From Oxalobacteraceae bacterium OTU3CINTB1 (lineage in GTDB: Bacteria > Pseudomonadota > Gammaproteobacteria > Burkholderiales > Burkholderiaceae_D), in contig CP099652.1 in the NCBI GenBank assembly GCA_024123955.1, positions 3,658,001 to 3,722,000 of the forward strand: 64,000 nucleotides of DNA, given 5' to 3'. Under the pieces are notes generated by a model. The model had not been told where the DNA came from. It worked only from the letters and a program-made list of their open reading frames with translations, and did not search any database. Shown one piece after another: positions 57,901 to 64,000 of the stretch. Position 1 is the first letter of the stretch, and each line of letters starts with the position of its first letter. A program made the position numbers and the translations under genes.

Positions 57901-58150
57901 CGGCGGCCGACAGGTCGCCGCGCTCGACGGAGCTGGCCGTGACGTTGGCCGGCGTCAGCGGCACTTCCGCCGCGAGCGCCGCGCCCTGTATCCGCATGGC
58001 GCTGGCGGTGCGAAGGGCTGGCTGGGCGGCTTCTTCACCGCCGCCTCCGCAAGCCGTCAGCAAGACAATCAAGGCCAGGGGCAAGCCATGGAGGGGGAGC
58101 CTGCGCAAACGTCGCAGGTTGAGTTGGTGGCGGCACGGCGAGCGATTCAT
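54932..58150 (-). CDS. Di-haem oxidoreductase-like lipoprotein with two discoidin (F5/8C) domains
   Basis: A 1072-residue lipoprotein: the signal ends in LTAC (lipobox) and a Gly run. Two F5/8-type C (CBM32-like) domains follow at about 65-190 and 210-335; each has the pattern AxD-x-TRW and YGYSxxEV. A middle region (about 350-620) is not recognised. The C-terminal part is a di-haem cytochrome c peroxidase-like domain of the DUF1111/DHOR family, with haem sites CIACH (692-696) and CVACH (951-955), and the family end GYLHDGRARTLTEAVLWHGGEA. It is predicted to sit in the envelope, bind glycans and carry out a redox reaction of unknown substrate. It precedes the GH35-GH115 operon on the same strand. 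Confidence 0.88.
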   Translation of the reverse strand: MNRSPCRHQLNLRRLRRLPLHGLPLALIVLLTACGGGGEEAAQPALRTASAMRIQGAALAAEVPLTPANVTASSVERGDLSAAAAIDHNNGTRWGSGFADDQHLTLDFGKSEIITRVRIDWENAHATQYLLQVSDDNATWTTIKSVDNSDGGTEDVTGLNGQGRYLRIQGVKRATQYGYSIIEVQAFSGTAGTAPADPAPAQPPTDPSQPGVAIKPVAATSSRLENPGQSAAMAIDGKTNTRWASAFEDGAWLQFDFGAKTPIGYMKLLWENSYGKQYNLLVSDDGQNWTLRRAVANGQGGTEEFFNLGIDARYVRLQGVARASQYGYSLYEVEFKTPGSDNTLGGATTSPLNFPASGAGWTPLPSADQPLETLQFSLADGTLVTRFGARGLARHGRERGEDWNEIGYGPNETIDAVTGLPRDKGPGNYLTFVPQYFKNRTWGVEIIDNSRVAGVTKPTLTVNQYTTVDFLKGGVAFFRGFDRPGVTGYGWMAPGQLVDDNVTICKPVAYPLNGKLTNANGINNGCTIRVDNYPGHAGLGADGLPDGTTVKGRALVVGDVIEVSPSMFTTVDALAAKGDNGGIRYYSYEWAYVVGAGLKPWYGVQPRLNTLPLPEETLSGGAGSVSYNYSDNGLFMFQQPHNNIGMQNMQRFVEGRRLVHTNFTTGDHNEPGNDRYAQAVGLQGARFNQSVCIACHVNNGRSPAPSAINQRLDNMSIRVATANASGQQLPHPQYGTAVQMNAMSSTGKPQNWGNGVRVAGFETRSVKLADGTTVELRKPTLAFEGVTPDIFSLRAAQPMIGAGLLEAIPEASILALARSAPDADGVKGVANYVYDPESGAVRVGRFGWKAGKATLRQQSAEALLLDMAVTSPVYRSRDCVNGPVACRAGAAQAGISEADLQSITNYLALVAVPAQRSVASGFPKGVAPLDEHRVDSQQVAAGARLFQGMRCVACHTAEIKTGPGHLFAELRNQTIRPYTDLLLHDMGAGLADKFVEGQAKGAMWRTAPLWGVGYTDKVMGGGAKAGYLHDGRARTLTEAVLWHGGEADRSRQRFEGLSKADREAVLAFLKSL

Positions 58151-58494
58151 TCCATTCCCTTTTTGTGTGGTTGGCTATGGCGGCGATCCGTGCTGTGGGA
58201 ACGTTTCCATTGGCGATGGCTGAGGGCCCGGTCCCGGTGCGATCCCGGCCCGTTCCGACGCGCCGGATGGCGGCGCCTCAGAACTTCTCGGTTACAAAAA
58301 CTTTCGATTGAGCAACGTTGTCGAAGATATCTGGTGTTGACCCGCGTGTCAAGACGGGTCGCAGAAATGAAAGGCGGTTTTGGGCTGCCGCGGGCGACTT
58401 CCGGTTGCGCCACGGCAGCCCCCGGCTCGTCGGTGTGACCTGGATTGGCCTGACCTGAAAAGGCGGTAATCAGCGGGAACGCGGCTTCATCGCG
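58151..58494. other. Intergenic region upstream of the di-haem lipoprotein gene
   Basis: This 344-base gap separates two minus-strand genes and should hold the promoter of the lipoprotein. It contains a near-palindrome GGGAACGTTTCC (58197-58208) and a spaced inverted repeat GACCCG/CGGGTC (about 58337-58358). No protein-coding frame here has a ribosome site or plausible composition. Confidence 0.5.
58197..58208. promoter_or_regulatory. LacI/GalR-type operator-like palindrome
   Basis: GGGAACGTTTCC differs by one base from the perfect palindrome GGAAACGTTTCC, whose central AACGTT is typical of LacI/GalR-family repressors of sugar genes. It lies 47 bases before the ATG of the di-haem lipoprotein. 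No LacI gene is in the window. Confidence 0.35.
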
Positions 58495-59247
58495 CTACAA
58501 ACCCGCGCTGTTTTCCGCCATTGCCTTCGCGTCGGCGCCGGCCGGAATGCGCCGTGGCGCTGAGGGATCGTTAGCGGCCAGCCATACCGCTTCCGCCACG
58601 TCCATCGCCCGCGTCACCGCCGTCTGCGCCGCCGATGCGGAGAAGACCTGCTGCGCCATGCCGGCATAGGCCTCGGGAATGGCGCCTTCCATATGCGGCC
58701 GGGCATTTTTGCCGAAACTGGTATCCGGGGCGCGGCCCGGCAGCACCAGATTCACCCGCACGCCGAATTGTTCAAGTTCCAGTGCCAGCGATTCGGTGAA
58801 GGCGTTGACCGCCGCCTTGCTTGCCGTGTAGACCGACAGCAACGGGAGCGGCATCAGGGTGACGGCGGAAGTGACGTTGATGACGACGCCGGCCTTGCGC
58901 TGCCTGAACTGCGGCAGCACCGCCTGCGTCATCGCGATCGTGCCGAGCGTGTTGGTGTCGAAGATGAGGCGGGCGCTGGCCATCGCTGTGCCCTCCAGCG
59001 CGCCCATCAATCCGAGGCCGGCGTTGTTGACCAGCACGTCGATCGGTCCGGCGGCCTCGACCGCGTGCCGGATGCTGTCGGGATCGGTCACATCGAGCGC
59101 GATCACGCGCAGCCGGTCGGAGCGCGGCAATATATCAGGCGCCGGCGAACGCATCGTGGCGACCACGTTCCAGTCGCGGTCGAGGAAGTAGCGGGCGGTT
59201 TCAAGGCCGAAGCCGGACGAGCAGCCGGTGATCAAAACGGTTTTCAT
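58495..59247 (-). CDS. Short-chain dehydrogenase/reductase (SDR)
   Basis: A 250-residue NAD(P)-dependent oxidoreductase. The cofactor motif is TGCSSGFG, the NNAG motif is VLVNNAGLGLMG, and the catalytic Tyr-Lys pair is in YTASKAAV with Ser upstream in VTSAVTL. AGGAG 6 bases before the ATG supports the start. The substrate is unknown. It is divergent from an AraC-family regulator over a 99-base gap, the usual layout of a regulator and its target. Confidence 0.92.
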   Translation of the reverse strand: MKTVLITGCSSGFGLETARYFLDRDWNVVATMRSPAPDILPRSDRLRVIALDVTDPDSIRHAVEAAGPIDVLVNNAGLGLMGALEGTAMASARLIFDTNTLGTIAMTQAVLPQFRQRKAGVVINVTSAVTLMPLPLLSVYTASKAAVNAFTESLALELEQFGVRVNLVLPGRAPDTSFGKNARPHMEGAIPEAYAGMAQQVFSASAAQTAVTRAMDVAEAVWLAANDPSAPRRIPAGADAKAMAENSAGL

Positions 59248-59346
59248 GAAGTACTCCTGTGGTGGGTAAGCAGGGTTGAACTATAGAATGCGGCGGCAGG
59301 ACTTGCTATAATCAAACGTCCTAGCTTCATTCGTGAGAGTCCACAC

Positions 59347-60249
59347 ATGACCGATCCCCTGACGGAAGTCGTTTCACTGCTGCAGCCGCAGGCGCGTTTT
59401 TCAAAAGTCGTGGCCGCGGCGGGGGAGTGGCGCGTGCGCCGCGCCGAATCCGGCCAGCCTTTCTACTGCGTGGTGATGGACGGCGCGTGCCAGCTCACCG
59501 TCGGCGCACAGCAACCGATCCAGTTGCGCCAGGGCGACTTTGTGCTGATTCCATCGGCCCACCGCTTTACGATGGACAGCAGCGAGCCCATGACCCCGGC
59601 CGAGGCCGAAAGCGAGCCCGTGGCGCTGCCCGATGGCGAGTTCCGGCTGGGCCGGCAAGACGGCCCTGCGGACGTGCGGGTGTTGATCGGCCACTGCGCC
59701 TTCGATTCGCCGGACGCGGCGTTGCTGGTCTCGCTGTTGCCGCAACTGGTGCATGTGCGCGGCGAGCGGCGGCTGGCCACCATCGTCGAACTGGTCGGTG
59801 ACGAATCGCGGGCCCGGCGGCCCGCGCGCGATGTCATCCTGGCGCGGCTGCTGGAGGTGCTGATGATCGAAGCGCTGCGCTCGGCGGCGCACACGGCCGC
59901 CTCGCCGGGCCTGTTGCGCGGGCTGGCCGACGACCGTCTTGCCGTCGCCCTCCGGCATATGCACGAAGGCATGACGCGGCCATGGACGGTGGCGCAGCTG
60001 GCGAAGGAATCGGCGATGTCGCGGTCGGCGTTTTTCGAGCGCTTCAGCCGCGCGGTGGGCGTCGCGCCGATGGAATATTTGCTGGCCTGGCGCATGGCCT
60101 GGGCCAAGCACCTGCTGCGGAGCAATGAGGGCGGCGTGGCCGACGTGGCGCAGCGGGTCGGTTACGGTTCCGCCAGCGCATTCAGCGTCGCCTTCGCCCG
60201 CCACGTCGGCTTGCCGCCGGCCCGCTACGCGCGCGGGCAGTCGGACTGA
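59347..60249 (+). CDS. AraC-family transcriptional regulator (cupin_6 type)
   Basis: A 300-residue regulator with an N-terminal cupin sensor (about 15-180; QPFYCVVMDGACQLTV, IQLRQGDFVLIPSAHRFTM) and a C-terminal AraC DNA-binding domain with two helix-turn-helix units (WTVAQLAKESAMSRSAFFERF; VADVAQRVGYGSASAFSVAFARH in parts). Similar proteins commonly control the divergent SDR gene next to them and respond to small organic compounds. The 59248-59346 gap is the expected operator region. Confidence 0.93.
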   Translation: MTDPLTEVVSLLQPQARFSKVVAAAGEWRVRRAESGQPFYCVVMDGACQLTVGAQQPIQLRQGDFVLIPSAHRFTMDSSEPMTPAEAESEPVALPDGEFRLGRQDGPADVRVLIGHCAFDSPDAALLVSLLPQLVHVRGERRLATIVELVGDESRARRPARDVILARLLEVLMIEALRSAAHTAASPGLLRGLADDRLAVALRHMHEGMTRPWTVAQLAKESAMSRSAFFERFSRAVGVAPMEYLLAWRMAWAKHLLRSNEGGVADVAQRVGYGSASAFSVAFARHVGLPPARYARGQSD

Positions 60250-60355
60250 GCGGCCCGTGCTTTGGCGATCAGGCCGGCGTGGCACGACGTGGATCAAAGA
60301 CGCGGCCGCCTTTTGCGCTAAGGTCAAGACTGGCTATCATCGATGGAGCGACATC

Positions 60356-61531
60356 ATGGACGCGCAAGTCAACAGTGGTTTCCAGGCACGCGTCAATCTG
60401 ATGCGGCTGCTGGCGGCGGGGATGGCCGTCATCTATCACGTGCGCTTCCTGCTGTTCGCCGGCTACCCGGAGGTCTCGGAAAAGAGCTTGGTGCTGACGT
60501 TGTTCTACTTTGTCACCAGCCTGGGCCACGAAGCGTTCGTCATGTACATGCTCATCAGCGGGGTGGCCCTGGGCGGACTGTCGATCCACCGCTGGCGCCA
60601 CGGCGTCGACCCCGGCGCCGATCTGCTGCGCCGCTCCACGTGGTTTTATTGTCTGCTGACCCCGGCGCTATTGCTTGGCGGCGCGTTGGACTTCATCGGC
60701 ACCCGCGCGCTGGCGCGCCCCGAGGTGTACGCCTATTTCACCATGTTCTCGCCCAGCCTGGGCCTGGAGGCTTTCGCCGGCAACATGTTGATGCTCCAGC
60801 GCTTCGTCGTCCCCGGACTGGGCAGCAACACGATGCTCTATCTGCTGGCGTACGAGTGCTGGGCCTACTTCGCGCTGGCCGCGTTGTTCGTGCTCGGAAA
60901 GCGTCGCCGCGCGCTGGGCTGGTGCGCCGCCATCGCGGTCGCCTTGGCGGGCAGCGTGCTGGCGCCGGAGTTCCTCGGGTATTTGTTGTTGTGGATCATG
61001 GGGACCGGCGTCGGCTGGCTCGGGTATAGCACCAAGGTGCGTTTCCAGCGCCGCTATGGCATGCCGGTCTTTGTGCTCGGCCTGCTGGTGTCGCGCTGGG
61101 GTGGCGCGCACGTCGAGCAAGTGCCGGAGGCGTTGATTCCCGCCGCCCGGATGGCGCTGGACTTGCTGTTTGGCGCCAGCTTCGCTTTGCTCACCGTTTG
61201 CTGGCTGGCGGCGGGCGCCAGGCAGGCGCCGATCCTGTGGCTGCGCTGGACCGCGTGGCGCCTCAACCGCTGGTTCAGCGGCGCCAGTTTCGTGTTGTTC
61301 ACGACGCACTTTCCGTTCATGATGTTTGTCGTCGCGGTCGCCTCGGCGCGGTTCCACGTGCCGATCGGCGGCCAGCCCGGCGCGTTCGCGTTCGCCATGT
61401 TCGGCGCGACGGTGGTGGCGATCTGCCTGTACGCGTATGCGTTCTCGGCCGTGGCGTCGCGCCTGGCAAGGAGGGTGCGGCGCACAATGCGGGCCCGGAT
61501 GTTGGCGAAAGCGGCCTCGCCGGTTATTTAA
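60356..61531 (+). CDS. Membrane acyltransferase-3-like protein
   Basis: A 391-residue polytopic inner-membrane protein with about ten helices. The N-terminus has the acyltransferase-3 pattern: ARVNLMRLLAAGMAVIYHV, with the histidine (H29) equivalent to the conserved catalytic position, and later FVLFTTHFPFMMF. Such proteins O-acylate surface glycans or exported small molecules. TGGAG lies upstream of ATG 60356. It overlaps the convergent DUF971 gene by 4 bases. No glycan cluster surrounds it, so the acceptor is unknown. Confidence 0.8.
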   Translation: MDAQVNSGFQARVNLMRLLAAGMAVIYHVRFLLFAGYPEVSEKSLVLTLFYFVTSLGHEAFVMYMLISGVALGGLSIHRWRHGVDPGADLLRRSTWFYCLLTPALLLGGALDFIGTRALARPEVYAYFTMFSPSLGLEAFAGNMLMLQRFVVPGLGSNTMLYLLAYECWAYFALAALFVLGKRRRALGWCAAIAVALAGSVLAPEFLGYLLLWIMGTGVGWLGYSTKVRFQRRYGMPVFVLGLLVSRWGGAHVEQVPEALIPAARMALDLLFGASFALLTVCWLAAGARQAPILWLRWTAWRLNRWFSGASFVLFTTHFPFMMFVVAVASARFHVPIGGQPGAFAFAMFGATVVAICLYAYAFSAVASRLARRVRRTMRARMLAKAASPVI

Positions 61532-61824
61532 ACGCATTCATTGCGCAACGCGCGCAGGTACGGCCAGGGATAGATTCCCCGTTGGTGTCCGTCGTTAAAG
61601 ATCAATTGCAGTCCGTAGTTGCCGACCACCTCCAGCCGCTCCACCCGCAGGTCGTCGCCGGCAGTGGCGGACGCCAATCCCAGCAAGCGCCCGGACTGGC
61701 ACTGCGTGCACTTGCAACTCGCCCGCAGTTGCGCGTGCGGCCATTGCTGATGCGCGCCGTCCTGCCAGACGATGGTCAGCACGCGGCCGGCGCGGTCGTT
61801 GCTGATTTCGCTTGGGTAGTCCAT
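61528..61824 (-). CDS. DUF971 (GBBH-like N-terminal domain) protein
   Basis: A 98-residue protein consisting of the small zinc- or iron-sulfur-associated domain found at the N-terminus of gamma-butyrobetaine hydroxylase. It shows LTIVWQDGAHQQWPHAQLRASCKCTQC and GNYGLQLIFNDGHQRGIYPWPYLR (in parts), with Cys residues in SCKCTQC. The ATG overlaps the HEAT-repeat stop codon by one base (TGATG), so it is co-translated with the ABC operon upstream. In other bacteria DUF971 proteins are linked to iron-sulfur cluster carriers. Confidence 0.88.
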   Translation of the reverse strand: MDYPSEISNDRAGRVLTIVWQDGAHQQWPHAQLRASCKCTQCQSGRLLGLASATAGDDLRVERLEVVGNYGLQLIFNDGHQRGIYPWPYLRALRNECV

Positions 61825-62822
61825 CAACGGCTCCGTGTGGCGGCGTGGATCTGTTCCAGCGCCAGGCGGGCGGCCTTGCGCACTTCCGGATCGGGATCGG
61901 CCGCCACCGGTTCGAGCGCCGGCAGCGCGGCGGCGTCGCCCAGTTCACCCAATGCCAGCGCGGCTTCCTTGCGCAGGTTGCTGATCGCGTGCGTCAGCAC
62001 CGGCAGCAGCGCCGGCAGCGCGCCCGCGTATTTCAAGCGGCCCAGGCTGCGCGCGGCGCGCAGCCTGATCTGCCAGTAACTGTCGTCCAGCGCCGCCATC
62101 AGGGCGGTGCCGACGGCCGCTGGATTGACCGCGTCGGCGCCGTCCCGGACCAGGGCCAGTTTGCCCAGGGTCGTCGCCGCTTCCTCGCGCACTTGCCATA
62201 CGGGGTCGCGCAGCGCGTCGAGCAAGGCCGCGGCGGTGTCCGCGCCGGCGCCGTAACCGACGGCGCCAACCGCCGCGCGCCGCACTTCGGCGTCCGGGTC
62301 GCGGCTGACCAGCGCGGTCAGCGCCGGCAGCGCGGCGGGTTGTTTCAGGTAGCCCAGCACGGCGACGGCTTCCCGGCGCACCGTTGCGTCGCTATCGGCA
62401 AGCGCCGCCAGCGCCGGCGCGTAGCTGTGCGGCGAACGCAATTCGCGCACGGCGCGCAGCACGGCGGTTTTTACGAAAGGATCGGCGTGCGCGAGGTGCG
62501 GCAGCAGCACCTCGGCACTGTCCGGCTGTTTTACTTCGCTCAAGCTTTGGGCCGCTGCTTGCCGCACGCTTTGGTCCTGGTCGCCGAGGAGGAGGGCGAG
62601 GCCGGCCACGCCGTCCGGGGTCTCGAACCCTTCGAGCGCGCGCGCGGCTTCGGCGCGCACGGTGGCGTCGGCGTCGCACAGCGCTTGAATGAACAGGTCG
62701 GCGTGTTCCTCGCCGGCCCAGTCGGCCAGGTCCAGCAAGGCGATGCGGCGGACGGTGGCGTCGGAGTTGGACAGGCGCTGGCGCAGTTCGTGCAGTTCGG
62801 TGTCGTCGTTTACGGTGTTCAT
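61824..62822 (-). CDS. HEAT-repeat (PBS lyase-like) protein
   Basis: A 332-residue helical-solenoid protein made of about ten repeats of roughly 31 residues, each with the pattern DxxxxVRxxAAxxLGxL (for example ATVRRIALLDLADWAGE; ATVRREAVAVLGYLKQP; WQVREEAATTLGKLAL). Such scaffolds bind other proteins, and relatives act in phycobilin attachment or cofactor assembly. AAAGGA precedes the ATG. It sits between the ABC ATPase gene (9 bases upstream) and the DUF971 gene, so it is part of that operon. Confidence 0.9.
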   Translation of the reverse strand: MNTVNDDTELHELRQRLSNSDATVRRIALLDLADWAGEEHADLFIQALCDADATVRAEAARALEGFETPDGVAGLALLLGDQDQSVRQAAAQSLSEVKQPDSAEVLLPHLAHADPFVKTAVLRAVRELRSPHSYAPALAALADSDATVRREAVAVLGYLKQPAALPALTALVSRDPDAEVRRAAVGAVGYGAGADTAAALLDALRDPVWQVREEAATTLGKLALVRDGADAVNPAAVGTALMAALDDSYWQIRLRAARSLGRLKYAGALPALLPVLTHAISNLRKEAALALGELGDAAALPALEPVAADPDPEVRKAARLALEQIHAATRSR

Positions 62823-62831
62823 GGGGTCCTT

Positions 62832-63665
62832 TTAGATGGCGAATTGCAGTTGGCGCAGCGTAGGCGCGCCCAACGGGCTGAGTCGTTCCAGCGGCAGATC
62901 GGCGTTGGCCGGATGCAGCAGTTGCAGGCAGCGCCGCTTGAGCGCCGTGAACTCGGGCGATGTCACCAGCGACGCGTCGCGCGGGCGCGCAAAAGGCACC
63001 GCGATCTGCTCGATGATGCGTCCCGGACGCGGGCTCATCACCAGCACGCGGTCGGCCAGGAACAGCGCCTCGTCGATGTCGTGCGTGATGAAGACGATGG
63101 TGGTGCGGATGCGCGCCCACAAATCCAGCAACAGCTGCTGCATCATCAGGCGCGTTTGCGCGTCGAGCGCGCCGAACGGCTCGTCCATCAGCATCACGCG
63201 CGGATGGTTGATCAGCACGCGCGCGATTTCGACGCGCTGCTTCATGCCGCCCGACAGCTGCGCCGGATAGTGCCCGGCGAACGCCTCCAGTCCCACCAGG
63301 GCCAGCAACTCCAGCGCGCGGCGGCGGCGCTCGGCGCGCGGCACGCCTTGCATCTTCAGGCCGAAGGCGACGTTGTCGACCACTTTTCGCCACGGGAATA
63401 GCGTGTGGTGCTGGAACACCAGGCCCCGTTCGGCGTGCGGGCCGTCAATGGCGCGGCCGTCGACGGTGATGGCGCCACGGCTCGGCCGCAGATGGCCGGC
63501 CAGCGCGCCGAGCAAGGTCGACTTGCCGCAGCCGGAAGGGCCGAGCAGGCAGACAAACTCGCCCGGGGCCACCGTCAGGCTGACGTCCTGCACCGCCTCG
63601 AACGCCTGGGCGCCGTGTCCCACCCGCAGATGCAGCTTGTCGATGTCAATTTGGCCCACGCTCAT
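62832..63665 (-). CDS. ABC transporter ATPase, nitrate/sulfonate/taurine type
   Basis: A 277-residue ATPase. Walker A is GPSGCGKST, the signature is LSGGMKQR, Walker B is VMLMDEPFGALD and the switch histidine is in VFITHD. QHHTLFPWRKVVDNVAFGL is typical of the SsuB/TauB/NrtD group. The start ATG overlaps the permease stop codon by 4 bases. The last 40 residues extend past the core. Confidence 0.93.
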   Translation of the reverse strand: MSVGQIDIDKLHLRVGHGAQAFEAVQDVSLTVAPGEFVCLLGPSGCGKSTLLGALAGHLRPSRGAITVDGRAIDGPHAERGLVFQHHTLFPWRKVVDNVAFGLKMQGVPRAERRRRALELLALVGLEAFAGHYPAQLSGGMKQRVEIARVLINHPRVMLMDEPFGALDAQTRLMMQQLLLDLWARIRTTIVFITHDIDEALFLADRVLVMSPRPGRIIEQIAVPFARPRDASLVTSPEFTALKRRCLQLLHPANADLPLERLSPLGAPTLRQLQFAI

Positions 63666-64000
63666 GGCTTGCCCTCCGGTTGGTGCCAGGGCATCAGGAC
63701 CTGGCCGATGGTTTTGACCAGCGCGCTGCTGCCCATGCCCAGCAGGCCGATGACCAGCATGCCGACGACGATGTCGGCGTAGTTCTGGATCGTGTACGAG
63801 GCCCAGGTGTAGTAGCCGATGCCGAACTGGCCGGAGATCATCTCCGCCGTGACCAGGCAGAACCACGCGGTGCCCATGCCGATCGACAGGCCGGTGACGA
63901 TGCTCGGCGCGGCACCCGGCAGCACCACCTCGGTGAAGATGGCGCGCCGTCCGCCGCCCAGGCTGCGGGCCGAGGCGACCAGGCGCGGATCGATGTTCTC
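63662..64000 (-). CDS. ABC transporter permease, nitrate/sulfonate/taurine type (5' part cut by window edge)
   Basis: The visible 112 C-terminal residues contain the cytoplasmic EAA loop that contacts the ATPase (ASARSLGGGRRAIFTEVVLP) and the following helices (IVTGLSIGMGTAWFCLVTAEM; DIVVGMLVIGLLGMG). It is the membrane partner of the ATPase encoded immediately downstream. The N-terminal part and, presumably, the substrate-binding protein gene lie beyond the window. Confidence 0.93.
   Translation of the reverse strand, partial: ENIDPRLVASARSLGGGRRAIFTEVVLPGAAPSIVTGLSIGMGTAWFCLVTAEMISGQFGIGYYTWASYTIQNYADIVVGMLVIGLLGMGSSALVKTIGQVLMPWHQPEGKP

Noticed and set aside
55022..58438. Very long open frame (over 1100 codons) on the + strand
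   Set aside because: It is exactly antisense to the discoidin/di-haem gene, whose frame has recognisable domains and haem motifs. The antisense product is Arg/Gly/Val-rich without any motif, a common effect of high third-position GC.

Overview
The window is a gene-dense, high-GC (mid-60s %) chromosomal segment. It most resembles a betaproteobacterium of the Burkholderiales, probably Oxalobacteraceae (Massilia/Duganella/Janthinobacterium type). The grounds are the nadB / nadA-nadC arrangement, a PEP-CTERM protein next to an EpsB-type sugar transferase, several large TonB-dependent receptors, many GGDEF proteins, and the Anbu / circularly permuted ATP-grasp operon. This placement is inferred from gene content and protein style, not from a marker gene. 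I found no rRNA, tRNA, CRISPR array, prophage or insertion sequence.

Layout. 1-8.8 kb: a truncated Lrp/AsnC regulator divergent from a small ACT-like protein, an NCS2 purine permease, two diguanylate cyclases, a HAD phosphatase, a secreted DNA/RNA nuclease with a small overlapping partner, and an orphan NarL-type histidine kinase. 8.9-13 kb: queE-queD-tadA (queuosine precursor and tRNA wobble editing), an alpha/beta hydrolase and a first LD-carboxypeptidase. 13-17 kb: a large TonB receptor. 17.5-25.2 kb: ABC-F protein YbiT, nadA-nadC, a PEP-CTERM protein, a lone solute-binding protein, an acetyltransferase and nadB. 25.4-27 kb: a sugar transferase whose C-terminus has been replaced in frame by the tail of a UDP-sugar epimerase, which looks like a deletion scar of an exopolysaccharide locus.

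27-33.4 kb: a Sel1-type lipoprotein, an Hpt protein, the Anbu proteasome-like operon (ATP-grasp, alpha-E, transglutaminase, Anbu) and a PRC-barrel protein. 33.6-41.8 kb: a set whose members fit salvage of peptidoglycan fragments (D-amino acid dehydrogenase, MurQ, LysR regulator, TonB receptor, LD-carboxypeptidase with a Tat leader) plus a DUF455 ferritin-like protein. 41.9-47.4 kb: paoABC periplasmic aldehyde oxidoreductase and a TerC/CBS membrane protein. 48.4-58.2 kb: a plant-polysaccharide region with overlapping GH115 and GH43-like/GH35 genes next to a di-haem lipoprotein carrying two discoidin-type domains. 58.5-64 kb: SDR/AraC divergent pair, a membrane acyltransferase, and a nitrate/sulfonate-type ABC operon with HEAT-repeat and DUF971 proteins that runs off the window.

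Two copies of a REP-like palindromic element sit at gene 3' ends (33.5 and 54.9 kb); one contributes the stop codon of a gene. The observations most worth follow-up are the EpsB-epimerase chimera, the discoidin/di-haem oxidoreductase beside hemicellulases, the Anbu operon, and the dual-start LD-carboxypeptidase in the peptidoglycan-salvage set.
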